Below, piece after piece: positions 1 through 8,265 of a DNA stretch of 64,000 nt; the first letter of the stretch is position 1, and every line of letters begins with the position of its first letter. The position numbers were made by a program, and so were the translations under genes. The notes under the pieces were generated by a model. That model ran no database searches. It saw only the letters and a program-made list of their open reading frames with translations, and was not told where the DNA came from. The stretch comes from Actinomycetota bacterium (lineage in GTDB: Bacteria; Actinomycetota; Acidimicrobiia; Acidimicrobiales; Microtrichaceae): positions 186,001 to 250,000 of the forward strand of contig JADJBW010000001.1 in assembly GCA_016703525.1 (NCBI GenBank), in the 5' to 3' direction.

Positions 1-366
1 ATGAGCGGGCGGTCCAACGCCGAGAACCGACAGGTCGAGATCTCCGAGATCTCCCGCGGCCTCAAGATCCTCGCCCGCGAACTCGAGTGCCCCGTGATGG
101 CGCTCTCGCAGCTGTCGCGTGCGCTCGAGGCACGGGCCGACAAGCGGCCGATGCTGGCCGACCTGCGTGAGTCGGGCTCGATCGAACAGGACGCCGACGT
201 GGTCATGTTCATCTACCGCGACGAGATCTACAACAAGGAGAGCCCGGATCAGGGCACGGCTGAGGTGATCGTCTCGAAGCACCGCAACGGTCCCACGGGC
301 GTCTGTCGGTTGGCTTTCCTCGACTACTGCACCCGGTTCGCCAACATGGCGAAAACCCCCGACTGA
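1..366 (+). CDS. dnaB: Replicative DNA helicase DnaB, C-terminal part (cut by window edge)
   Basis: The 121 visible residues match the end of the RecA-like motor domain of the hexameric replicative helicase, which unwinds DNA at the fork using ATP. Visible family marks are the MALSQLSRALEAR segment, the LADLRESGSIEQDADVV segment that follows the Walker B strand, and the KHRNGPTG loop near the C-terminus. The ATG at base 1 is almost certainly internal, because the N-terminal domain and the Walker A motif lie before the window. A strong hairpin follows the stop. I am confident of the family. Confidence 0.95.
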   Translation: MSGRSNAENRQVEISEISRGLKILARELECPVMALSQLSRALEARADKRPMLADLRESGSIEQDADVVMFIYRDEIYNKESPDQGTAEVIVSKHRNGPTGVCRLAFLDYCTRFANMAKTPD

Positions 367-400
367 GGCGACATTTCCGACCGCTCTCGCCGGAATGCCC

Positions 401-437
401 GAACGGGAAGGCAGCTGCTCAGGCCGCCTTCCCGTTC
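401..437 (+). terminator. Hairpin terminator after dnaB
   Basis: A perfect 12-bp inverted repeat (arms 401-412 and 426-437, GAACGGGAAGGC and its complement) encloses a 13-base loop. It lies 35 bases after the dnaB stop. There is no clear T-run, as is common in high-GC genomes. The rest of the 362-618 gap shows no gene that I can support. Confidence 0.7.
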
Positions 438-618
438 TCGCTTTCCAGGACGATCTTGGTTTCGCTCACTCTCTGTGGTGAGGAGCGGTGTGATGAGGAG
501 AAGAAACCACGCTGGGCAGGCGAGGTCAACCCTCGAAGCGCCGTTCGGGTAGATGTACCTATCAAGGCGAAGAAGCGTCTGCCCGAAAGTGCGCGGTGTT
601 GCGCGCCAGACTCCCCCC

Positions 619-1437
619 ATGGCGAATCGCCGTCCCTTGCATGATCGCGATGCCCACGGCGGCAGGCCGTCCGGACCGACGTGGTTCGACGGCGATCACG
701 CGCGCGGCGAGGCGTACGACGAGCGGTTCCGCCGGCTCGCCGCCGCCGGCCACGACGTGCACGGCGAAGCCAATTTCGTCATGCGCTGGCGCCCGCGCAG
801 TGTGCTCGACGCAGGGTGCGGCACCGGACGGGTCGCGATCGAACTCGCTCGACGTGGGGTCGAGGTCGTGGGGGTCGACATCGATTGGGAGATGCTCCGC
901 ACGGCATGTGCCAAAGAGCCGGAGGTCGCCTGGTATCAGGCCGATCTGGCGACACTGAACGTTCCGGACGAGGTCGAGGTCGAGCCCGAGGTGCCGTCGA
1001 GGCGACGCCGCCGACGGTTTGATCTCGCTGTCATGGCGGGCAACGTGTTGCTGTTCGTCACTCCCGGCAGCGAACGCTCGGTGATCGAGCGGGTGACGAT
1101 GCACCTGCATCACGGCGGCATCCTGGTCACCGGGTTTCAGTTGGTCGACGGCTCGTACGGTCTCGACGACTTCGATGCCGACTGCGCGGCCGCCGGTCTT
1201 GCGCTGCACGAGCGGTACGCGAACTGGATGGGGGACCGCTGGCAGGGCTCGGAGAACTACGCCGTGTCGGTGCACCTTCGACCCCGCCCCGAGGGTCTCG
1301 GGCCCGACGAAGCCCCGGAGACGCCTGATGACGATCGGGGACCGTCGGTGGCCGGTGAACCCGGGGCGGCCGGAGTGGCCGCGCCCGGCGATGCCGTTGC
1401 GACGGGCTCGTCGACCGGCTCGGCAGCCGATCGCTGA
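619..1437 (+). CDS. Class I SAM-dependent methyltransferase
   Basis: This 272-residue protein has a Rossmann-type methyltransferase fold. Motif I, VLDAGCGTG, is at residues 62-70, and the acidic residue that binds the SAM ribose is in VVGVDID (around 87). After a basic run (SRRRRRRF) comes the FDLAVMAGNVLLF strand. The last 50 or so residues are Pro/Ala/Gly-rich and look disordered. I chose the ATG at 619 because the 22 codons before it do not resemble a methyltransferase start. The substrate cannot be told from sequence. The following gene begins 13 bases later on the same strand, so they may be cotranscribed. Confidence 0.8.
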   Translation: MANRRPLHDRDAHGGRPSGPTWFDGDHARGEAYDERFRRLAAAGHDVHGEANFVMRWRPRSVLDAGCGTGRVAIELARRGVEVVGVDIDWEMLRTACAKEPEVAWYQADLATLNVPDEVEVEPEVPSRRRRRRFDLAVMAGNVLLFVTPGSERSVIERVTMHLHHGGILVTGFQLVDGSYGLDDFDADCAAAGLALHERYANWMGDRWQGSENYAVSVHLRPRPEGLGPDEAPETPDDDRGPSVAGEPGAAGVAAPGDAVATGSSTGSAADR

Positions 1438-1450
1438 GCGCGCTCCCGTC

Positions 1451-2173
1451 ATGGGTCGTGACAGCCGGGCCGTTGCGCACCCGGCGCTGCTCGCTCTCGC
1501 CCTGATGTGCGGCGCGCTGCTCGCCGTCGCCGTGGTTGGGTTGCCGGCGGAGCGGGCCACCGGCATTGCGGACGTGCCCGCTCGCACGCCCGCTCGCGAG
1601 CTCGACCAGTTCCTCCGCGACTGGCGCGTCTGGCGCACAGCGGAGGTCGTGATCGATGAGACCGAGTTGCGCCGTCTCGCCGACGATCGAGACGCCGGTT
1701 CAGGAGGCCTCCGAACGACGACCCGCATCGTGCAGACGTCGACCGAACGCCTCGTCGGCACCGGTGACGATGTCGCCGGTGTGGTGAACGGCCGCGCGGT
1801 GGGCTGTGCGGCCGACCCGTTGGGGTGTCGTGACGATGGCCCGGCATCTCGTCGAGCCGACCTGACCGACGAGATGGCGGCGATTCGCGCCGAGCTCTCC
1901 GGGCCGCGACCGCGCTACCGGCTTCGTGCCATCGACGGCGGGTGCTACCTCATTCGCCGGATCCGTGCGCGCTCGTCGATTCGATGGGGCGAGCGCGCCG
2001 AACTGTGCTTCGACCGCCGCACCGGCGTGTTCCTCAGTGAACGCATCGAGTCCGGCGGCGTGGTCATCGATACCCGACGTTGGGTGCGCGCCACGCAGGT
2101 GGACCGTCGCTGTTCACGCTGCCCGCAACGCCGGCGGAACCGCCGAACGCCGTCACGGGCGGCGAGGGGGTGA
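1451..2173 (+). CDS. Hypothetical exported or membrane-anchored protein
   Basis: I do not recognise this 240-residue protein. Residues 10-30 form one hydrophobic segment, consistent with a signal peptide or an N-terminal anchor, so most of the chain is probably outside the membrane. The mature part holds four or more cysteines (in GRAVGCAADPLGC, and GGCYLIRR and ELCFDRR later), which could form disulfides outside the cell. The GGCYLIRR and FDRRTGVF segments alternate like beta strands. It starts 13 bases after the methyltransferase and converges on aat, with only three bases between stops. The basic C-terminus could be altered by a frame error. Confidence 0.5.
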   Translation: MGRDSRAVAHPALLALALMCGALLAVAVVGLPAERATGIADVPARTPARELDQFLRDWRVWRTAEVVIDETELRRLADDRDAGSGGLRTTTRIVQTSTERLVGTGDDVAGVVNGRAVGCAADPLGCRDDGPASRRADLTDEMAAIRAELSGPRPRYRLRAIDGGCYLIRRIRARSSIRWGERAELCFDRRTGVFLSERIESGGVVIDTRRWVRATQVDRRCSRCPQRRRNRRTPSRAARG

Positions 2174-2176
2174 CGA

Positions 2177-2920
2177 TTACGATGGGTCCCGACGAATCGA
2201 CGTGAACTCGTCTGCATCGAGCGCTCGGGCGAGCCGGCCCAGGTAGACCGAGCGGGGCACGGTCACGACCCCCAGCGATTCGAGGTGCGGAGTGGACCAC
2301 TGCACGTCGAGGATCGCGTTCGGGGTGGCCGACAGTCGCTCCACGAGCGCGACGAGCGCGACCTTCGACGCGTCGCGCTCCGAATGGAACATCGATTCCC
2401 CGGCGAACAGGCCGCCGATCTGTACGCCGTACAGTCCCCCGACCAGCCGGTCGTCTGCCCAGGCCTCGACGCTGTGCGCGATGCCGAGCCGGTGCAGCCG
2501 GCCATAGGCGGCGATGATCGGCCGACTGATCCAACCGTGTGGCCGGCGTGGGTCTCCGCAGCGCCGGATCACCTCGTCGAACGCGGTGTCGACGCGAATC
2601 TCGTAGCGGCGAACGGAGCGGCGCAGCGAGCGCGACGCCCTGAGCGCGTCGAGTGGAAGCACCGCCCGCGGGTCCGGTGACCACCAGCCCACCATCCCTC
2701 GCCGGTTGATCGGCATGGGGAACATGCCGCGGCAGTAGGCCGTGACGAGCGTGGCGGCCTTGAGGTCGGCCCCGACGGCGACGAGGTCGCGGGGTTCGTC
2801 GTCGTCGTTACCGCCGCTGACCCCGTCGGTGGCGGGGGCAGCGTCGTGGAGGAGCCACGAATCAGGGAGGTTCCACGGGCATGCACCGACACCCAGCCGG
2901 TCACACCAGCGCTCGGCCAA
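2177..2920 (-). CDS. aat: Leucyl/phenylalanyl-tRNA-protein transferase
   Basis: Aat moves Leu or Phe from charged tRNA to proteins with N-terminal Arg or Lys, marking them for ClpS/ClpAP-type degradation by the N-end rule. The 247 residues carry the family signatures: WWSPDPRAVLPL near the start of the core, then VEAW and GGLYGVQIGGLFAGESMF, followed by SKVALVAL and the DVQW segment. Length fits the family (about 230-250). It lies 32 bases downstream of the hydroxyacyl-CoA dehydrogenase on the same strand, so both are probably cotranscribed by convenience rather than by shared function. Confidence 0.93.
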   Translation of the reverse strand: MAERWCDRLGVGACPWNLPDSWLLHDAAPATDGVSGGNDDDEPRDLVAVGADLKAATLVTAYCRGMFPMPINRRGMVGWWSPDPRAVLPLDALRASRSLRRSVRRYEIRVDTAFDEVIRRCGDPRRPHGWISRPIIAAYGRLHRLGIAHSVEAWADDRLVGGLYGVQIGGLFAGESMFHSERDASKVALVALVERLSATPNAILDVQWSTPHLESLGVVTVPRSVYLGRLARALDADEFTSIRRDPS

Positions 2921-2952
2921 TCGGCCGAGCCCGTCGGCTTCGATGACGTCGC

Positions 2953-3804
2953 TCAGCGCTGGTAGTCGTAGAAGCCTCGGCCGGACTTGCGACCGAGGTG
3001 GCCGGCCGAGACCATGCGACGCAGCAGCGGAACCGTCGAGTAGTTCGGGTCGCGGAACTCGTCGTAGAGGGCGTCGAGGATGGCCAGCGAGGTGTCGAGG
3101 CCGACGAGGTCGAGCAGGGCGAGCGGGCCCATCGGGAAGTTGCAGCCGCCCTTCATCGCCGTGTCGATGTCGTCACGCGACGCCGTGCCGTTCTCCAGCA
3201 TCCGAACGGCGTTGTTGAGATACGGGAACAGCAGCGCGTTCACGATGAAGCCCGCGCGGTCGGCCACTTCGACCGGGTTCTTGCCGCAGTCGGCTGCGAA
3301 CTGCTTGGCCTGCGCGATCGTCTCGTCGGACGCCGTGAGGGGACGAACCACCTCGACCAACGACATGGCGGGCGCCGGGTTGAAGAAGTGAATGCCGCAG
3401 AAGCGATCGGCGCGGCCGGTCTCGACCGCCATCTCGATCACGGGGAGCGTCGACGTGTTGGTCGCAAGGATGGCGCCCGCCTTGACGGCGTGGTCGAGTT
3501 CGAGGAACAGCGCCTTCTTCGTGGCGAGATCCTCGACCACCGACTCGATGACGAGGTCGCAGTCCGCGAGGTCTGCGATCCGCTCGGTGCCGCTTACCCG
3601 ACCGAGCACGGCGTCGCGGTCCTCTTCGCTCAGCCGACCCTTGTCGACCTGGCGCTGCAGGGACTTCTCGAGCCCGGCGATGGTGGCGTCAGCGGTCGCC
3701 TGGTGGCGTGACCGAAGGACCACGTCGAATCCTGCCTTTGCGGCCACCTCGGCGATGCCCGACCCCATGATTCCCGAACCGCAGATGCCAACGCGCTTGA
3801 TCAT
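2953..3804 (-). CDS. 3-hydroxybutyryl-CoA dehydrogenase family protein
   Basis: This 283-residue NAD-dependent enzyme should oxidise or reduce 3-hydroxyacyl-CoA in fatty acid or butanoate metabolism. The N-terminal Rossmann domain shows GICGSGIMGSGIAE at residues 5-18. The catalytic region has the ATNTSTLP segment and HFFNPAP, which holds the catalytic His. The helical C-terminal domain ends in GRKSGRGFYDY, typical of the family. I chose the ATG at 3804 because MIKRVGICGSG is the usual start; the 34 upstream codons look non-coding. It is divergent from the ECF sigma gene and upstream of aat. Confidence 0.92.
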   Translation of the reverse strand: MIKRVGICGSGIMGSGIAEVAAKAGFDVVLRSRHQATADATIAGLEKSLQRQVDKGRLSEEDRDAVLGRVSGTERIADLADCDLVIESVVEDLATKKALFLELDHAVKAGAILATNTSTLPVIEMAVETGRADRFCGIHFFNPAPAMSLVEVVRPLTASDETIAQAKQFAADCGKNPVEVADRAGFIVNALLFPYLNNAVRMLENGTASRDDIDTAMKGGCNFPMGPLALLDLVGLDTSLAILDALYDEFRDPNYSTVPLLRRMVSAGHLGRKSGRGFYDYQR

Positions 3805-3892
3805 GTGCGTCAAGCTACCGGCCGCCATTGCGGCGCGGCGAACCGAACGCGGCGGTTTGGTGCGCTGGCTGTTCGGGGCGCAGACTCGTGTC

Positions 3893-4418
3893 GTGGATGA
3901 TCTCACCTCCTTGGCGTTGCGGGCGCGACGGCGATCGAGGGGCGCTCGACGGTTTCGTCGAGCGTGTCCAACCCGACGTGTGGCGCCTGTGCCGGCGGCT
4001 CGTCGGTCCGTCCGGGGCCGACGACGCGTGCCAGGATTCGCTCATCCGCGCGATGGGGTCGCTTCGGACGTACCGCGGTGAGTCGAGCGCACGGACCTGG
4101 GCGCTCGCGGTGACTCGTCGCACGTGTATCGACGTGATTCGACGACGCGAGCGTCAGCGCCGGCTGATGGATCGACTGACGGCTCGGCCGATCGAGGTCG
4201 GAACGGCCGGGGATCAGACGATCGAACTCGACAGCCTGGTGCAGGCCCTCGATCCCGATCGGCGGCTCGCGTTCGTGCTGACCCAGGAGTTCGGGCTTTC
4301 CTACGAAGAGGCGGCGACCGTCTGCCATTGCCCGTTGGGCACCATTCGGAGCCGCGTCGCGAGGGCGCGCGCCGAGCTGGTCGACCAGCTGCGCGAGCCG
4401 GTGTTGGACGTGGTGTGA
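3893..4418 (+). CDS. ECF-type RNA polymerase sigma factor (one frame break)
   Basis: This is an extracytoplasmic-function sigma factor of about 175 residues with regions 2 and 4. Region 2 shows DDACQDSLIRAM and ARTWALAVTRRTCIDVIRRR. Region 4 shows LTQEFGLSYEEAATVC and GTIRSRVARARAEL, the recognition helix. The best start, GTG 3893 (VDDLTSLALRA), is out of frame with the rest; restoring two bases in the GCGCG at 3923-3927 joins it to RDGDRGALDGF, a typical ECF opening. The next gene overlaps its stop by 4 bases (GTGA), so the two are probably translationally coupled. Confidence 0.85.
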
Positions 4419-5224
4419 TCTGGGTCGCGGCCACCCTGCAGTTGGTCGTCGCGATCGCCGGCATCGTGCTGGCGCGGACGGTGCCATCGCAGGAGCTCGC
4501 GTCAGGGCCCGTGGAGAGTGGCGCGTCCGCCGAGTCAGCGCGAGTGCGCCGCGCGGGAGCCGCCGTGGCGATGGTCGCGGCGGGGTGCGTCGGGCTGGCG
4601 GCGGCGCTCGTGCGCCTACTCCTGCTCGACACGACGATGTGGACCGGGTCGGCCGCGGGTGTCGTTGCGGTCGCCAGCGGAGTCGTGTCGGTCGGCGCGA
4701 TCGCGTTGAGCGTGGCCGCCGCGGTTCGCGCCCGACGCGCCCTCACCCACGGCGTTGCCGTCGGCGAGCCGACCGACGCCAGCGCCGCGCCGTCGGGCGC
4801 CGTGCGGTGGCGCGGTGCGCTGATCGCGGCCTTCGCCGGCGTGGCGCTCGCTGCCGGCGTGGCCCTCGCCGTGGGTGACCCCGGTCCCGTGATCCGCTAC
4901 GCGGGGCCGTTCGTGCAGCGCCAGTCGATCGCGGGTGGGGAAGTGGAGGTCGAGATCTTCCCCACGAGGGTCGGCCGCAACGAGGTGCACGTGTACGCCC
5001 GACGGTCGACCGGCACACTCATGGGCGATATCGAGGGGTTCACCGTTCGGGTACGTCCCGACCCGGGTGCGTCGCCGATCGCAGCCAAGGTGACGACCAT
5101 CACCGGCGGCCATCTGATTGCGATCGCGCAACTCGACAACCCGGGAGCGTGGACCGTGGATGTGGTGGGAACGCTCGACGGCGCCCCCCTGCGGGTGCGT
5201 TTCACGGTGCCGGTGGGCGCCTGA
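4415..5224 (+). CDS. Multi-spanning membrane protein with C-terminal beta domain, coupled to the ECF sigma
   Basis: The 269 residues start at a GTG that overlaps the sigma stop. About four hydrophobic segments come first (around residues 3-20, 44-68, 78-102 and 130-148). They are followed by a soluble domain of about 110 residues with FPTRVGRNEVHVYAR and a closing VRVRFTVPVGA, which resembles the extracellular YtkA/CopC-like domain found at the end of CopD-type copper proteins. Position suggests a sensor or anti-sigma partner. However, no zinc anti-sigma (HxxxCxxC) motif is visible, so its role is inferred from coupling alone. Confidence 0.55.
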   Translation: MIWVAATLQLVVAIAGIVLARTVPSQELASGPVESGASAESARVRRAGAAVAMVAAGCVGLAAALVRLLLLDTTMWTGSAAGVVAVASGVVSVGAIALSVAAAVRARRALTHGVAVGEPTDASAAPSGAVRWRGALIAAFAGVALAAGVALAVGDPGPVIRYAGPFVQRQSIAGGEVEVEIFPTRVGRNEVHVYARRSTGTLMGDIEGFTVRVRPDPGASPIAAKVTTITGGHLIAIAQLDNPGAWTVDVVGTLDGAPLRVRFTVPVGA

Positions 5225-5276
5225 GCGCCCCTATCATCGACACGGTTCACCCACCCGCCGACCACCGGAGCGCTCG

Positions 5277-6011
5277 ATGACTGGAACCTTGGCCCTGGTG
5301 GGCGGAGCAGCGTGGACCGAGGGCTGCAGCTTCGACGCCGAACTGCTTCGCGTCTCCGGCGGTGACCGGGTCGTGGTTATCCCGACGGCCGCGGCGTACG
5401 AGCAGCCGCGGGCCGTTGTCGAGACGGCGACGGCCTGGTTCGGCCAACTCGGCGCATCGGTCGAAGCGGTGTGGGCGCTGCGACGCTCCGACGCACTGGC
5501 CCCCGGTGTGGCAGATCCCGTGCGCGACGCCCGGTTCGTCTACATCTCCGGCGGTTCGCCCATGCACCTGCGGTCGGTCCTCAAGGACACGCCGCTGTGG
5601 GACGCGATCGTCGACTGCTGGCACCGCGGCGGTGTGGTCGCGGCCTCGGGTGAGGCGGCGGCGGTGCTGTGCACCCACATGGTCGACAACCGCGGTGGGG
5701 CCTTCACGGTGGGCCTCGACCTGCTGGACGGGATCACGGTCATCCCGCGATTCGGTCAGTGGTCGGGCGACAAGCTGCATCGCACGGTGCGGCTGGCGCC
5801 GCATCACGTGACGGTGGTCGGCATCGACGAACGCACGGCGCTCATCTGGGAGGACGGTTCTTGGCGAACCGAGGGGGCGGGAACGGTTGGGGTGTTCGTC
5901 GACGGGCACCGAGTCGAACTCGACGCGGTGCCGTCGGGGGGGGGGGGGGCCGGTGTGACCTCGACGCCGCTCGGCGCGAGCCGAGACCCGTCGCTGCTCA
6001 GGACTCGGTGA
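5277..6011 (+). CDS. Cyanophycinase / peptidase S51-like protein
   Basis: This protein of about 244 residues has a class-I glutamine-amidotransferase-like fold as in cyanophycinase and peptidase E. The pattern ALVGG near the start, VVVIPTAAAY, FVYISGGSP (residues 87-95) and the nucleophile elbow GGVVAASGEAA, with Ser124, fits the family. The exact substrate is unknown. A run of 14 G residues at 5936-5949 lies just before the C-terminus, so the last residues are unreliable. With one other run length the protein stops at about 5957, instead of overlapping the convergent cyclophilin gene by 14 bases. Confidence 0.7.
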   Translation: MTGTLALVGGAAWTEGCSFDAELLRVSGGDRVVVIPTAAAYEQPRAVVETATAWFGQLGASVEAVWALRRSDALAPGVADPVRDARFVYISGGSPMHLRSVLKDTPLWDAIVDCWHRGGVVAASGEAAAVLCTHMVDNRGGAFTVGLDLLDGITVIPRFGQWSGDKLHRTVRLAPHHVTVVGIDERTALIWEDGSWRTEGAGTVGVFVDGHRVELDAVPSGGGGAGVTSTPLGASRDPSLLRTR

Positions 6012-6855
6012 TCGTCACCGACGTCATCGTCACCAACGTGCTCGGGGTGTCACCGGACACCTCGACCTTGCCGATCGTGTCGACGACGTCCATGCCTTCG
6101 GTGACCGTGCCGAACAGCGAGTATTTCGCTTCGCCGCCGACCGCCGCGGTCAGCCCCTTGGCGCCGTCCTCCGACAACACCACGAAGAACTGGCTGCCAT
6201 TGGTGTTCGGCCCCGAGTTGGCCATGGCGACCGAGTACGGCTTGTAGTCCGATGCCTGCGGCAGTTCGTCCTCGATCTGGTAGCCCGGTCCACCCGAACC
6301 CGTGCCGAGCGGGTCGCCGCCCTGGATCACGAAGTCCGGCACGATCCGGTGGAAGACGAGGCCGTCGAAGTAGTGGTACCGGGCGAGCACGACGAAGTTG
6401 TTGACCGTCTTCGGCGCCTTCGTCGGGTCGAGCTGGATCGTGAAGTCACCCATCGAGGTCGACACCTGCGCGGTGTAGTGCTTGGCCTCGTCGATGCAGG
6501 TCGGCGGTGCCTCGGAGAACTTCTTGACCTCGGGCGACGAGCCGTCGGCCTCGGGACACGGGGTCGCTCCGCTGAGCATCGACGTGGTGGTCGTCGAGCC
6601 GGTCGCCCCGGTCGCCCCGCTGGCGCCCGTTGCGCCGGCGGCGGCTGTGGTCGTGGTGGAACTCGACTTGTCCGCGGCCTTGTCATCGTCCTGACCGACG
6701 ATCACGAGCACCCCGATGACGACGACGAGCACCGCCCCGAGAAGCCCGAGGTTGACGAACCGTCGCTTTCGGGCCGTCGTGAGGGCCTCTTTCCGTGCCG
6801 CCTCCGCTCGGGATCGGCTCTGTTCCTTCTGGCGGGCGCGCTTGTCGGTTCCCAT
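5998..6855 (-). CDS. Membrane-anchored cyclophilin-type peptidyl-prolyl isomerase
   Basis: This 285-residue protein should speed proline isomerisation of exported proteins. A charged cytoplasmic start (KRARQKEQSRSRAEAARKE) leads to one membrane segment at about residues 33-55 and a Thr/Ala/Gly-rich linker. The cyclophilin domain shows GDFTIQLDP, FDGLVFHRIVPDFVIQGGD and NGSQFFVV, which include the active-site Arg and Gln. The ATG at 6855 precedes MGTDKRARQ, the usual start in actinobacteria. It is divergent from lysC, with 122 bases between the start codons. Confidence 0.92.
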   Translation of the reverse strand: MGTDKRARQKEQSRSRAEAARKEALTTARKRRFVNLGLLGAVLVVVIGVLVIVGQDDDKAADKSSSTTTTAAAGATGASGATGATGSTTTTSMLSGATPCPEADGSSPEVKKFSEAPPTCIDEAKHYTAQVSTSMGDFTIQLDPTKAPKTVNNFVVLARYHYFDGLVFHRIVPDFVIQGGDPLGTGSGGPGYQIEDELPQASDYKPYSVAMANSGPNTNGSQFFVVLSEDGAKGLTAAVGGEAKYSLFGTVTEGMDVVDTIGKVEVSGDTPSTLVTMTSVTITES

Positions 6856-6977
6856 AGCGGCCGACACGCTACCAAGCGGCGTGGCGTGGTCCTCGCAGCC
6901 CGGCAAGATCGGTGGGCGAGCGGGTCGGCGTCACCGGCTGGGTGGGTGTGTTGGGGCCGCTGGTAGCGTGGCGACCC

Positions 6978-8201
6978 GTGGCTCGACTGGTGCAGAAGTT
7001 CGGCGGCACGTCGGTCGGTGATCCGGAGCGTATTCGCGCGGTTGCCGATCACGTGGCTCGCTGCCGGAGGCGCGGCGACGAGATCGTCCTGGTCGTCTCG
7101 GCGATGGGCAAGGAGACCGATGAGTTGCTCCGCATCGCCGCGGAGGTGTCGGCGACCCGGCCGGGACGCGAGATGGACATGCTGATCACGGCCGGCGAAC
7201 GCAAGGCGATCGCGCTGGTGAGCATGGCCCTGGCCGACATCGGCGTCCCCGCAGATTCGTACACCGGCAGCCAGGCCGGGTTCATCACGGACACGAACCA
7301 TACCGACGCGAAGATCCTCGAGGTTCGCGCCGACCGGATCGCTGAGACGCTCGCCTCCGGGCGGGTTGCCGTGGTCGCCGGTGCGCAGGGCGTCTCCACG
7401 GACCGCGACGTGACGTTTCTGGGGCGTGGTGGCTCGGATACCACGGCCGTCGCGCTTGCCAAGGCCCTCGGCGCCGATGCCTGCGAGCTGTACACCGACG
7501 TATCGGGGGTCTACACGACCGATCCCCGCGTGGTGCCCGCTGCGCGCAAGATGTCGCGCATCAGCTTCGACGAACTGTTGGAGATGACGGCGACGGGCTG
7601 CCCGAAGCCTGCGATGCGATCGGTGGAGTACGCGCATCGTCATGGAGTGAAGTTGCACGTCCGTTCCGCGTTCACGTGGGAACCGGGGACGTGGGTCGTC
7701 GAGGAGGATCCCGATATGGAACACGCCGTCGTCCGAGCGGTCACACATGACCTCAGCGAGGCGAAGATCACCGTGACGGGGGTGCCCGACCGTCCGGGGG
7801 TTGCAGCGCGCCTGTTCCGCGCGCTCGCCGATCGCAACGTCAACGTCGACATGATCGTGCAGAACGCGTCGGCCTTGGGCGTGACCGACATCTCGTTCAC
7901 GGTCCCGCACAGCGATGTGGCAACGGCGACCGACGTGGTCGAGTCGTTGAAGGACGAGCTCGGGGCCGGCGGTGTCGCTGCCGACACGGCGATCGCCCGG
8001 GTGAGCGTGATCGGCGCCGGCATGAAGACCAACCCCGGCATCGCCGCGTCGATGTTCGAGACCCTGTCGAACGCCGGCATCAACATCGACATGATCTCCA
8101 CCTCGGCCATTCGCATCAGCTGCGTGGTCGCGGAACCTCAGGCCGAGGAGGCCGTCGCAATCCTGCACGACGCCTACGGGCTCGACCGCACGGTCGGCTG
8201 A
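6978..8201 (+). CDS. lysC: Aspartate kinase
   Basis: LysC phosphorylates aspartate, the first step toward lysine, threonine, methionine and diaminopimelate. The 407 residues open with VQKFGGTSVG, the nucleotide-binding start of the amino-acid kinase fold. They continue with the TAGERKAIAL segment, FLGRGGSDTTAVALA and YTDVSGVYTTDPR. Two ACT regulatory domains follow (VTGVPDRPGVAARLF and VSVIGAGMKTNPGIAASMF), so feedback control by lysine or threonine is expected. I chose the GTG at 6978 because MARLVQKF-type starts are standard here. asd follows after 64 bases and gives the next enzyme of the pathway. Confidence 0.95.
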   Translation: MARLVQKFGGTSVGDPERIRAVADHVARCRRRGDEIVLVVSAMGKETDELLRIAAEVSATRPGREMDMLITAGERKAIALVSMALADIGVPADSYTGSQAGFITDTNHTDAKILEVRADRIAETLASGRVAVVAGAQGVSTDRDVTFLGRGGSDTTAVALAKALGADACELYTDVSGVYTTDPRVVPAARKMSRISFDELLEMTATGCPKPAMRSVEYAHRHGVKLHVRSAFTWEPGTWVVEEDPDMEHAVVRAVTHDLSEAKITVTGVPDRPGVAARLFRALADRNVNVDMIVQNASALGVTDISFTVPHSDVATATDVVESLKDELGAGGVAADTAIARVSVIGAGMKTNPGIAASMFETLSNAGINIDMISTSAIRISCVVAEPQAEEAVAILHDAYGLDRTVG

Positions 8202-8265
8202 ACGACTACCGCGCAGATGGCTATTCGTTCGCTGGTCGTCGCGGCGCACCCCTAGCCTTTCCGAC

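Noticed and set aside
553..618. Longer N-terminus for the methyltransferase
   Set aside because: The added 22 residues are not like the family, and the ATG at 619 gives a natural start.
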